DNA of 22,259 bases, from positions 1-22,259 of the forward strand of contig JBEIHS010000027.1 of NCBI GenBank assembly GCA_040381235.1. The letters are read 5' to 3'. Source of the DNA: CAIXSC01 sp040381235. Its GTDB lineage: Bacteria; Planctomycetota; Planctomycetia; Pirellulales; Pirellulaceae. Under the pieces are notes generated by a model. It made no database searches. It worked only from the letters and a program-made list of their open reading frames with translations, and had not been told where the DNA came from. Below are positions 8,880 to 15,621 of the stretch, piece after piece. Position numbers and translations under genes: made by a program. Each line of letters starts with the position of its first letter. Position 1 is the first letter of the stretch.

Positions 8880-10949
8880 TCATGGTTCGACCGTCGCCGG
8901 GGTCAGGTCGCCATCCTCTGCGACATGCCAATAGCGATCGACCGTCAACGCCGCGCCTGGCCAAGTTTGCGTTTCACCCCACGGCCATTGCACCGACAGG
9001 GCGTCGATCTTCGACAAAGCGCCCAAGCCGAACAGCTCCCGCGGGTCGCTCGAGGAAAGATAGCTGCCGCCGCTCTTGCTGAAACGCGTTAGTATCTGCC
9101 CGGCGACCGTCAGACGGACCGTCGCGCCGGCCAACGGCTTGCGATCGCGCCGGGCCAAGTGAAGTCCCAGCCAATGATGTGAATTTGTCGATTCGCCGGC
9201 CATGTTCCTCAACAAGGACAGCGGCCGATTGCAGCGGCTGGCAGCCAAATCGATCCAGCCGTCGTTGTCGAAGTCGGCTATGGCCAGACCGCGTCCGAGG
9301 GCCGGTTCGGCGAAGAACGAGTCTTCGGAGACTGAGGCCTGCCGGAACACGCGCCGGCCGGACCGAGGTTGATTGTGGAAGAGTAGCGGGCGTTGAAGAA
9401 ACGGCGCCCCGGCCGGGTAACGCAGTACGTGGCCATTGAGGATCGCCACATCAAGCCAGCGGTCGTTGTCGAAATCGGCGAAGACCGTTCCGAAGCCGAC
9501 GAATTCCTGGCCGACCGCTCCCAGCCCCGCGGCCTGGGACTGATGCAGGAATTGGCCCTCGCCCGCGCTGGCGTACAACGCGGGAAGTTCGCCTTGGTAA
9601 TTCGTCACCAGAAGCGACGCTCGGCCCGAGCCGTCGAAGTCTCCCACGTCGACCCCCATGCTGCCGTTGTAACGGCCATGGTGGTCAACAGCGACTCCTG
9701 CTTCGTTGGCCCGTTCGCGGAACTTGCCTCCGCCTTCGTTCCAATACAGCAAGTTCGCTCCGTCGTCGTTGGCGACGTAAATGTCGGGCCGGCCATCGGA
9801 GTTCAAATCGGCGATCGCCACGCCGAGTCCTTTGCCCGGAGCGAGCGGTACGGTTGCCGAAACGTCCTCGAAGCGTTCGCCCGTATTGCGATACAACGCA
9901 TGCGGCAAAGGTTTGAAACGCTGGGGCGGGCAGACGTCGCGTTCCCTGGGCGCCCCGTGACGCGAACAAACCGGATCGTTGTCCTCCGACCAATCAAGAT
10001 AACGGCACACATAGAGATCCAGTCGGCCGTTCCCGAATAGATCGCCCCAAGCAGCGCTCGTGCACCAACGACCGTCGCTCAATCCCCACGCTTGCGTAAC
10101 GTCCGCGAAACGCCGTCGTCCGGATGGTTCGTCCAACCGGTTGTGATAGAGTCTCAGCCCGCGGTAGCCGGTGACCAGCAAATCGGTCCAGCCATCGTTG
10201 TCAAAATCGCCCGCCAGGGCGCCATGGGAGTAGAAAGGGGCGGCATCAAGTCCGGCGGCGATCGTCTCGTCGGCGAATTTCCAGCCGCCCAAGTTGCGGT
10301 ACAGTTTGCCAGCCAGGCCGCTGGTCCGGCCGCCGCGATCGCCTTCGAATCGGCCGCCTCCCGTGGCGAAAAAATCGAGGCGACCGTCGCCGTCGTAATC
10401 GAGCACAGCGACGCCTCCGCCGAGCGATTCGAGGATCGTGTACCGGTTCGATTCCTCGCCGTTGCGGTAGGTGAAAGCGACCTGGGCATCCCGTGAAACG
10501 TCTTGGAACCAGGGGATGGCGGGCTCCGGTCGAGCCGCCGTCTGCGGGGCGGGAGCCGTTCGAACCGCTGCCGCCCCGCCTCCGTCAGCCGTCTCGGTGT
10601 CGGGTGGCGTGTGATGACCGCAGCCGCTCACGGCAACGGTCAGTCCCGCGGCCAGAACAAGCAGACGGGTAGTGACGAACCATCGCGCGGCTCGCCTAAG
10701 CCAGCCTACAGGTCGCGGCGGTGGCGCTTTGCACGCGGTTCGAACCGGATCCCGGGTCGCGGCGGAGAATGGGCCGTAGCGCTGCCGGCTGAGGCGCTTC
10801 CAGCTGAGGTGTCTCCGGCTGCGACGCTGCCAGCTGAGACGCTGCCAGCTGAGACGCTGCCAGCTGGGACGCTGCCAGCTGGGACGCTGCCAGCTGCGAC
10901 ATTTTGTGGCGAGGCGATGTGGAGCGGTGGTGGTCGGCGCGTGGATCAT
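8880..10949 (-). CDS. FG-GAP/VCBS repeat lipoprotein with C-terminal ASPIC/UnbV domain
   Basis: The 689-residue product has an unusual Arg/Trp/Gln-rich leader of about 90 residues, a hydrophobic segment (about 95-108) and a lipobox VSGC with the candidate lipidated Cys near 110. Seven FG-GAP/VCBS-like repeats follow, each with a calcium-loop motif such as DYDGDG, DFDNDG, DLNSDG or DFDGSG, indicating a beta-propeller. The last 90 or so residues match the ASPIC/UnbV domain usual in such proteins. The ATG at 10949 overlaps the stop of the upstream TPR gene (ATGA) and has AGGT 6 bases upstream; I found no ATG, GTG or TTG just before the hydrophobic segment. The family is abundant in planctomycetes and probably works outside the cytoplasm in binding. 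The gene is likely translated by coupling to the TPR gene. Confidence 0.85.
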   Translation of the reverse strand: MIHAPTTTAPHRLATKCRSWQRPSWQRPSWQRLSWQRLSWQRRSRRHLSWKRLSRQRYGPFSAATRDPVRTACKAPPPRPVGWLRRAARWFVTTRLLVLAAGLTVAVSGCGHHTPPDTETADGGGAAAVRTAPAPQTAARPEPAIPWFQDVSRDAQVAFTYRNGEESNRYTILESLGGGVAVLDYDGDGRLDFFATGGGRFEGDRGGRTSGLAGKLYRNLGGWKFADETIAAGLDAAPFYSHGALAGDFDNDGWTDLLVTGYRGLRLYHNRLDEPSGRRRFADVTQAWGLSDGRWCTSAAWGDLFGNGRLDLYVCRYLDWSEDNDPVCSRHGAPRERDVCPPQRFKPLPHALYRNTGERFEDVSATVPLAPGKGLGVAIADLNSDGRPDIYVANDDGANLLYWNEGGGKFRERANEAGVAVDHHGRYNGSMGVDVGDFDGSGRASLLVTNYQGELPALYASAGEGQFLHQSQAAGLGAVGQEFVGFGTVFADFDNDRWLDVAILNGHVLRYPAGAPFLQRPLLFHNQPRSGRRVFRQASVSEDSFFAEPALGRGLAIADFDNDGWIDLAASRCNRPLSLLRNMAGESTNSHHWLGLHLARRDRKPLAGATVRLTVAGQILTRFSKSGGSYLSSSDPRELFGLGALSKIDALSVQWPWGETQTWPGAALTVDRYWHVAEDGDLTPATVEP
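10781..10900. repeat. 15-bp minisatellite, eight units, inside a coding leader
   Basis: Eight 15-bp units of consensus GCTGCCAGCTGAGAC are contiguous; units four and five are identical, as are six and seven, and the left-hand units are more diverged. The unit is a multiple of three, so copy changes keep the FG-GAP gene in frame. It encodes SWQRL-type pentapeptides between the start codon and the signal segment. Confidence 0.93.
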
Positions 10950-12040
10950 GGCGACACCTGGCCGGTCTCGCGCAACTGACGCAGTCGCTCGTCGAGCTGT
11001 TGGTCGAGTCGCGTGAGTTGTTCGGCGATCGCGGTGGCTTCGGTGTGTTTGCTGTTCAATCGTAAACAACGTTCCAAGGCTTGCAGCGCTTCGCGGCCGG
11101 CGGGGCGATGCCGAATAGCGGCCCGCAGCGAAGACTCGGCCGTGTCGTAACGCCGCGATTCCAGCGACAATTGGCCCTGCTCGACGAGCGCGTCGTAGTC
11201 ATCAGGCTGAGACGCGAGAAGTTGTTGCAACGCGGCTTCCGCCGCTTCGAAGTCGCCGAGCGCCCGCTGGCAACGGGCGCGAATGAGTAGCGTAACCGGG
11301 GCGGTTGGCAGACGTTCCGCGGCGATGGAATCGAGTTGAAGGAGGGCTTCGGCGGGATCATAGCGGGACACTAGATCGGCTAGTCGTCGGCGGCGGGATG
11401 TCGATGACGGAGTTTCCGCGACGGCTTGGCGGTAGGCGGTCGCGGCGGCCGCGATGTCGCCGCGGCGAGCGGCAAGCTCGCCTTGCCATGCGAGCGAGGC
11501 CGCTCGCTGTTCCTTCTTGCCTGCTGATTTGTCCCAGATGGTCACCGCATGGCGAGCGGTGGGTAGGTCGAGTCGGACGAGTGCCCCTTCGATGATCGCC
11601 TCGAGCAACAGTTGCGAGGCTGGGTCGCGCGGATGGGCCTCGGCGACCGATAAGTAGTGGGCGACGGCGGGGTTACGGCCGGTCTGCACTTGTGTCAGGG
11701 CGCGTTCGAGCGCGACGACTTCGGCGATGGCGCCTGCGCGTTCGGCCTGATCGAGCCATGATTCGGCTTGGCGGAGATCGCCGGCACGGCGCGCGGCTTG
11801 CGCGGCCAGCGTCAAGGCTTCCGCATTGCGTGCGTGGCTACGAAGGAGTTGTTGAAGGAGTCGCTGAGCGGTGACGAAATCCCGCGTGTCGAGAGCCGAC
11901 TGCGCCTCGACCATCAGGCGGTTTTCGCTCATCGCCGTCCATCCGCGCCACGAGGCGAACGCCAACGCCCCTACCGCGACGGCGGCAGCGGCGGCGAGTC
12001 GACCGGTGAAGCGAGTGGGCCTGGGGAGTTGACGTTTCAT
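10946..12040 (-). CDS. Membrane-anchored TPR-repeat protein
   Basis: The 364-residue product has a basic N-terminus and one hydrophobic segment (about 14-30) acting as a signal anchor, then helical tetratricopeptide-like repeats near residues 44-72, 74-103, 182-211, 249-281 and 283-314. Their A/L/Y spacing (for example GDFEAAEAALQQLL) is typical of TPR. TPR scaffolds mediate protein-protein contacts; this one probably faces the periplasm. Its TGA overlaps the ATG of the FG-GAP/ASPIC lipoprotein gene, so the two are an operon and a plausible complex. The ATG at 12040 lacks a strong ribosome binding site but starts the anchor cleanly. No specific partner or pathway can be read. Confidence 0.82.
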   Translation of the reverse strand: MKRQLPRPTRFTGRLAAAAAVAVGALAFASWRGWTAMSENRLMVEAQSALDTRDFVTAQRLLQQLLRSHARNAEALTLAAQAARRAGDLRQAESWLDQAERAGAIAEVVALERALTQVQTGRNPAVAHYLSVAEAHPRDPASQLLLEAIIEGALVRLDLPTARHAVTIWDKSAGKKEQRAASLAWQGELAARRGDIAAAATAYRQAVAETPSSTSRRRRLADLVSRYDPAEALLQLDSIAAERLPTAPVTLLIRARCQRALGDFEAAEAALQQLLASQPDDYDALVEQGQLSLESRRYDTAESSLRAAIRHRPAGREALQALERCLRLNSKHTEATAIAEQLTRLDQQLDERLRQLRETGQVSP

Positions 12041-12611
12041 GGGAATTGGAGGGGCGAAAAGACCGTTGCCAAGGGGAACGCCGAGACAGAAAAGCTCGGT
12101 AGCGAATTAGGACGATACGTATCAGCCGTTGCGCCGACAAGCTCCCCGAAAGCCGCCGATGCCCTGCATGTTCGGAGGATTCTCGGGCGCGCAACTCGAT
12201 CGTGGTTCTCAAATCAAATTCCCCGAAAGTGATGACATGAGAGGTTACTTTTCCGCCAAAAATCGGATCGGAGGTAAAAAAAGAGGCCGTTAGGGCAACC
12301 TTTTGGCGCCATCCGGTGTTCGAATTCGTAGTTTGCGAGTACGATCCGCGCGGTCGAATTCACCTGCAACGCCGTTCGGCCGGCATCGGACAGGCAGGTG
12401 GGGATTCGCCGTGGAGCGTTCTCCGTCAGAAGTTGTCGCTCTTGGCTTCGCGTTGTCGTTTTGTCGTGGCGGATGTGTGGCCGTCGCTGAGGTGCGAAAC
12501 AAAAGGCGAAAGCAGGCGGTTCGGGCGGGGCTTTTCTGGTTTGTCGATCCAAAGCGAGAGTCGCTCGAGGATCTGGTCTTCTTTTTTTCCTTACCAGAGG
12601 TGTGCTTTTCT
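12041..12611. other. Long divergent intergenic region
   Basis: This 571-bp spacer separates the TPR operon (-) from the DUF1559 gene (+), so it should hold promoters for both, but I see no convincing -35/-10 pair. Visible structure: hairpin arms CCGAG (12081-12085) and CTCGG (12095-12099), the perfect palindrome GATACGTATC (12114-12123), a purine-rich GGAGGTAAAAAAAGAGG stretch near 12270-12287, and the hairpin at the DUF1559 ribosome binding site. Reading frames here have no recognisable product. Confidence 0.5.
12572..12602 (+). promoter_or_regulatory. Ribosome binding site with a hairpin for the DUF1559 gene
   Basis: AGAGGTG (12596-12602) lies 9 bases before the ATG at 12612 and decides that start. 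Arms TCTGGT (12572-12577) and ACCAGA (12593-12598) could pair around a 15-base pyrimidine loop, covering the first three bases of the site. Structure and position are seen; any regulatory role is inferred. Confidence 0.55.
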
Positions 12612-13688
12612 ATGAGACTGTGTCAGTTTCGAAAATGTAAACCAGCGGGACGCGCGGGGTTCACGCTGGTGGAATTGCTGGTCGTGATCGCGATCATCGG
12701 GGTGTTGGTGGCGTTGCTGTTGCCCGCCGTTCAAGCGGCTCGCGAAGCCGCTCGGCGTTCGCAGTGCACCAACAATCTGAAGCAGCTCGGATTGGCGATC
12801 CACAACCACCATGACTCGCGCGGTTACATGCCGCCGGGCACGTCGCAAGACCAGCCGCCGTTCGGGCCGGCGGCGTCGGGTTGGGGTGCGAGCTGGATGG
12901 TCTACATTCTGCCGTACATCGAGCAAAACGCGTTGTTTGACCGGCTGGTGCTGGGTGGCGGCACTGGTTATGGCAACACGGCCAACGGCGCCGTGTTTGG
13001 CACGAACTACCAGATCAAGGGTTATCGTTGCCCGTCCTCGCCGTTGCCGGCGACGACGACGTCGGGCGTACCCGGCAGTGGTGTGATGATGATGCCGACG
13101 TATGTGGGCATCGCGGGCGCCGTGCCGGGCCTGATCACCGGGTACACGGAAAGTCGCTTCATGAATCCAGGCGGGGCCGCTGGCTGCTGCTCGGGCGGTA
13201 TTCTCTCGAACGGCGGCGGTCTTCCGCCCAACCTGCAAAACACGTTCGCTTCGTTCACCGACGGCACGTCGAACACGTTGGTGGTGCGCGAGCAGGGCGA
13301 CTTCTTGCAGATCGGCACCACGCAGCAGAAGGTGGCATGGAATGGCGCTGGGCCGCATGGTTGGACGATCGGCTGGGGCAACTCGCGTATCGACATGACG
13401 AACGGCGCGGGCGGCGGCGGCGACAACCGGGCATTCAATGTGACCACGGTCCGGTGGCAGATCAACCAAAAGCGGTGGCCGACGATCACAGCCGCTCCGG
13501 GTAACTGCTCGGGCTTGGGCATCTGTGACAACACGGGACAAAACATCCCGCTCAACTCGGCGCATCCTGGCGGTGTGATGGTGTTATTGGCGGATGGCTC
13601 GTCGCGTTTCCTGTCGCAGACGACGACCATGGACATCGTGGGCCGTTTAGCGACCCGCGATGACGGTATGCCGGTCGGCAACTACTAA
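12612..13688 (+). CDS. DUF1559 (SBP_bac_10) type II/IV pseudopilin-like protein
   Basis: The 358-residue product starts with a short basic leader and a class III prepilin signal: cleavage is expected between Gly16 and Phe17 of GFTLVELLVVIAII, with the conserved Glu at +5 of the mature protein. The hydrophobic helix continues into PAVQAAREAARR and the DUF1559 body begins with CTNNLKQLGLAIHNHHD. Near the C-terminus the hallmark H-X9-DG (HPGG...ADGSSRF) is intact. This family is hugely expanded in planctomycetes; members are thought to be exported and assembled by type II/IV pilin-like machinery, but their role is not settled. The ATG at 12612 has a good ribosome binding site, and the longer open frame back to 12303 would bury the prepilin leader. 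A small lipoprotein gene follows on the same strand. Confidence 0.93.
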   Translation: MRLCQFRKCKPAGRAGFTLVELLVVIAIIGVLVALLLPAVQAAREAARRSQCTNNLKQLGLAIHNHHDSRGYMPPGTSQDQPPFGPAASGWGASWMVYILPYIEQNALFDRLVLGGGTGYGNTANGAVFGTNYQIKGYRCPSSPLPATTTSGVPGSGVMMMPTYVGIAGAVPGLITGYTESRFMNPGGAAGCCSGGILSNGGGLPPNLQNTFASFTDGTSNTLVVREQGDFLQIGTTQQKVAWNGAGPHGWTIGWGNSRIDMTNGAGGGGDNRAFNVTTVRWQINQKRWPTITAAPGNCSGLGICDNTGQNIPLNSAHPGGVMVLLADGSSRFLSQTTTMDIVGRLATRDDGMPVGNY

Positions 13689-13715
13689 CGCCGGACACGT
13701 TTTGCGTTCAAGAAG

Positions 13716-13753
13716 TCACGGCCGGCGGCGTGGATCGCCGGCCGTGAGTTTTC
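13716..13753 (+). terminator. Strong hairpin after the DUF1559 gene
   Basis: A perfect 12-bp GC-rich stem (13716-13727 with 13736-13747) encloses an 8-base loop and is followed by GTTTTCC. This resembles an intrinsic terminator with a short T-run. Because the lipoprotein gene continues 88 bases further on the same strand, it may cause partial termination or protect the 3' end of the pseudopilin message. Confidence 0.7.
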
Positions 13754-13822
13754 CGCATGACGGCTTGCGGCAGTCGGCGTCATGCAAGATCCCGAATTCC
13801 CTAATTTCCCCTCTTGTTCTTC

Positions 13823-13828
13823 AAGGAG
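13823..13828 (+). promoter_or_regulatory. Ribosome binding site fixing a TTG start
   Basis: AAGGAG stands 7 bases before the TTG at 13836, the best such site near this gene. It supports TTG rather than the upstream in-frame ATG. Confidence 0.75.
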
Positions 13829-13835
13829 TAGACCG

Positions 13836-14243
13836 TTGTATCGAGCTCTCACTGCGTTGTGTGTCGTGGTTCTCGGGTTGACGTTATCGGGCTGTGGCTC
13901 ATCGGAGCCAAAGGGACCGAAAACGGCGACCGTCAAGGGCACTGTGACGCTGGACGGCCAGCCAATGGAGTCCGGTGATGTCATTTTCACGGCCGCGGGA
14001 AACGCGGGCGCCGCGACTTTGGAAGTGAAAGGCGGAGCCTTCACGGGCCCGGTGCCGGTGGGTGACAACACGGTGGCCGTGTTCTCCTATAAGCAAGGCG
14101 AAGCGGTTGATATGGGCGGCCAAAAGTTCGGCGGTGAAAAGGTGAACTTCATTCCCCCCCAATACAACCACCAAACGAAACTGTCGGCCAAGGTCGCGGA
14201 AAGCGGCGCGAACGAATTCAAGTTCGAAGTGACGTCGAAGTAA
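13836..14243 (+). CDS. Small lipoprotein with transthyretin-like (carboxypeptidase regulatory) domain
   Basis: The 135-residue product has a signal peptide and lipobox LSGC with the lipidated Cys near residue 19, then a beta-rich domain starting VKGTVTLDGQPMESGDVIFT, the pattern of small planctomycete carboxypeptidase-regulatory-like lipoproteins. These are often encoded just after DUF1559 genes, as here, and may be attached partners of the pseudopilin. The TTG at 13836 is chosen because AAGGAG (13823-13828) lies 7 bases upstream and the signal peptide begins there; the ATG at 13782 would add 18 residues ahead of the signal. Envelope attachment follows from the lipobox; binding function is unknown. 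Confidence 0.87.
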   Translation: MYRALTALCVVVLGLTLSGCGSSEPKGPKTATVKGTVTLDGQPMESGDVIFTAAGNAGAATLEVKGGAFTGPVPVGDNTVAVFSYKQGEAVDMGGQKFGGEKVNFIPPQYNHQTKLSAKVAESGANEFKFEVTSK

Positions 14244-14276
14244 CCAACCGCCGCTTGGCGTAACGACCTGAGAACT

Positions 14277-14294
14277 GGTTGAAAGAGTTCAACC
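14277..14294. repeat. Perfect 7-bp hairpin after the lipoprotein gene
   Basis: GGTTGAA (14277-14283) pairs with TTCAACC (14288-14294) across an AGAG loop, 34 bases past the lipoprotein stop. Without a T-run it is at best a weak terminator. It is the first of four palindromes in the cluster that reaches the RAYT-like gene. Confidence 0.65.
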
Positions 14295-14301
14295 GCGCCG
14301 C

Positions 14302-14343
14302 GGAGCGGCGACGGCCTGTAGCCCCAGGCCTCAGCCTGGGGTG
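14302..14343 (+). repeat. REP-like element: GTAG followed by an 8-bp hairpin
   Basis: The arms CCCCAGGC (14322-14329) and GCCTGGGG (14334-14341) enclose CTCA. The four bases directly before the stem are GTAG (14318-14321), the tetranucleotide that marks REP elements recognised by RAYT transposases in enterobacteria. The upstream GCGGCGACGGCCTGT is shared in near-identical form with the hairpin at 8562. The match to REP architecture is an inference from layout. Confidence 0.6.
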
Positions 14344-14414
14344 TCAGGAAAATGACGGCGAACGAGGCCACTCCGCAACGGTGTGGCAAGAGGCAAGATC
14401 ACTCAACTGTTGGC

Positions 14415-14444
14415 GTTGGATCGTGGAACGATCCAACACGATGG
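14415..14444. repeat. Third, diverged copy of the window-start palindrome
   Basis: The arms GTTGGATCGT (14415-14424) and ACGATCCAAC (14428-14437) form a perfect 10-bp stem with a GGA loop. The 30 bases match 32-61 at 25 positions. One loop-closing pair changes from C-G to T-A at both partners, so pairing is kept. Confidence 0.85.
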
Positions 14445-14617
14445 CCGTCGCACTGCGGACGTCGTCGTTCGGAATGATCTGGGTGCTTGAGCGGCAAGGC
14501 GGGGACGCCGAAAGTCGCGTCGCCATGGAACGCCAACAAGAGTTGGTCAAGCCGCACGTCCGATTGCTCGGATGCACCGTGGACTCGCGCTCTTGAAATC
14601 GTCGCTCCCGAACAGTG

Positions 14618-14645
14618 GCCCGCGGTCCACGGCGAAGCCGCGGGC
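14618..14645 (-). repeat. Perfect 8-bp hairpin after the RAYT-like gene
   Basis: GCCCGCGG (14618-14625) pairs with CCGCGGGC (14638-14645) across a 12-base loop, 22 bases past the stop codon of the RAYT-like gene. It may act in 3'-end formation, although no T-run follows, or belong to the dispersed palindromes of this genome. Confidence 0.65.
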
Positions 14646-14667
14646 TGATGCGTTGCGCCGGGGGGAC

Positions 14668-15321
14668 TTAATGGAAGGTCAGCGGTCGGTTCCCGCTCTT
14701 GCGCATCCGGCCACGAAGGGTCATGAATCGCTTCTCCATACTGTCCGTGTGGCCCAGACGCATTTCCATCGCCAGGATACACAGGCCCAAATCGAGAATC
14801 GGTTCGGCATCCTCCAAGTCGAGCGATTCAAACCGCTCGTTGAAGAAGTGGCCGCGCACCCCATCCTCGGCGTTCGCCGCCCGGGCAACCGGTTCTTTCA
14901 GCATCCGCATGAACCAACTGATACTGCTCAACCTTTGCCGCCGCTCGGCGATCCAAATTCGCTTGGCCACGAGCTTCTGGATTTCTTTCGCGTCAGCAGC
15001 CGGCTTCAAATCAAGACTCGCGAGCGACAACCGCTGCCACCGCTGCGCGACTTCCTCGGCAGTCAACTGGACTGCCAGGTCCGGGCGATTGCGCAGGATC
15101 AGATCGAACTGATCATAAAGCACGGCGAAGTCGCAGACCTGAACCGCGAAGATCGACGCCAAGTCGTCAACGCGTTTGTGGAGCCATTCGACACGATGAT
15201 CCTGGTCCAATCCGCTGGCTGAGCGCTCGCGGAAAGAACAGTGTCGCACACAATGACTCGAGCATTGATACGTGCCCACTCGACTTTCGTCGATGAGCCG
15301 CCCACGCGCACAAGACGGCAT
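14668..15321 (-). CDS. RAYT/IS200-like transposase homologue lacking the HUH motif
   Basis: The 217-residue product resembles the planctomycete IS200-like (REP-associated tyrosine) transposase family: G-T-Y-Q-C..VRHCSF near 16-30, DHRVEWLHKR near 41-50, ILRNRPDLA near 75-83, RLSSISWFMRMLKEPVARAAN near 130-150 and a GHFFNERFE block near 157-165. From memory the family has SNHLH-type HUH residues directly before ILRNRPD; here those positions read YDQFD (69-73), so both metal-binding histidines are gone. The usual YVDLNPxRA-like block is replaced by CILAMEMRLG (181-190), losing its tyrosine. The frame is otherwise intact and has a strong ribosome binding site, so it is not an obvious fragment. 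It should be unable to cut DNA by the HUH mechanism; binding may remain. It is either a decaying or a repurposed gene. Confidence 0.75.
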   Translation of the reverse strand: MPSCARGRLIDESRVGTYQCSSHCVRHCSFRERSASGLDQDHRVEWLHKRVDDLASIFAVQVCDFAVLYDQFDLILRNRPDLAVQLTAEEVAQRWQRLSLASLDLKPAADAKEIQKLVAKRIWIAERRQRLSSISWFMRMLKEPVARAANAEDGVRGHFFNERFESLDLEDAEPILDLGLCILAMEMRLGHTDSMEKRFMTLRGRMRKSGNRPLTFH

Positions 15322-15322
15322 A

Positions 15323-15338
15323 GAGAAGTCTCCTTCTC
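15323..15338 (-). promoter_or_regulatory. Ribosome binding site inside a hairpin
   Basis: On the minus strand AAGGAG (15335-15330) lies 8 bases before the ATG at 15321. Perfect arms GAGAAG (15338-15333) and CTTCTC (15328-15323) enclose a GAGA loop, so the site is partly in the stem and partly in the loop. IS200 transposase mRNA is known to hide its ribosome binding site in a 5' hairpin; a similar role here is inferred. Confidence 0.6.
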
Positions 15339-15466
15339 GCTTTCAGATTCGCCCCACGCTGCCAGCGAGCTCCGACTCGATTCCCTCAAAAACCGCGTCG
15401 CAGCCAGCTTGCCGGCATAATGATTCGCTGCTGGTCATCCATTTGTCAATGCCCAACGTTGCCAGT

Positions 15467-15494
15467 TCTATAAAAAATTTCACCGCCGTTTCAC
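15467..15494 (-). promoter_or_regulatory. Candidate promoter of the RAYT-like gene
   Basis: On the minus strand GTGAAA (15494-15489) and TATAGA (15472-15467) are separated by 16 bases, in an AT-rich patch that stands out from the GC-rich surroundings. It is about 145 bases upstream of the ATG. The match is moderate and untested. Confidence 0.25.
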
Positions 15495-15557
15495 TTACAC
15501 AATCGGCTGCCAGCGGACTGCCGAAGCACTCGCGGTCGCACGACCGACTTTTCGCTC

Positions 15558-15593
15558 GTCGCCATGTCGCCATGTCGCCATGTCGCCATGTCG
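15558..15593. repeat. 8-bp tandem repeat GTCGCCAT, 4.5 units
   Basis: Four perfect units (15558-15589) and a half unit follow one another 29 bases beyond the stop of the kinase gene. The period is not a multiple of three, and the reading frames across it (MATWRHGD-like) are translations of the repeat. Confidence 0.9.
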
Positions 15594-15621
15594 TTGGGGG
15601 CGGATGCGGGCGGCTCGTTGG

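Noticed and set aside
8602..8883. A minus-strand frame of about 94 codons whose ATG overlaps the stop of the FG-GAP/ASPIC gene as ATGA
   Set aside because: Its last third is a translation of the inverted repeat at 8604-8706, it has no ribosome binding site of its own and no recognisable family. The overlap may be chance.
10503..10979. A plus-strand frame with LPAET-like repeats, resembling sortase motifs
   Set aside because: It is the antisense reading of the 15-bp minisatellite in the lipoprotein leader; the resemblance to LPxTG is accidental.
12214..12552. A 112-codon minus-strand frame in the divergent spacer
   Set aside because: No family resemblance, no ribosome binding site, mixed composition; more likely promoter and leader DNA.
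14279..14596. A 105-codon plus-strand frame through the palindrome cluster
   Set aside because: It translates dispersed repeats (RRPVAPGLSLG and RWIVERSNTM-like words) that recur at the window start, so it is repeat DNA rather than a gene.
15343..15573. A 76-codon minus-strand frame upstream of the RAYT-like gene
   Set aside because: Its start lies in the 8-bp tandem repeat, it overlaps an AT-rich candidate promoter and its codon use is unlike neighbouring genes.
15558..15593. Possible CRISPR-like or regulatory array
   Set aside because: The units are 8 bp and contiguous with no spacers; it is a simple tandem repeat.
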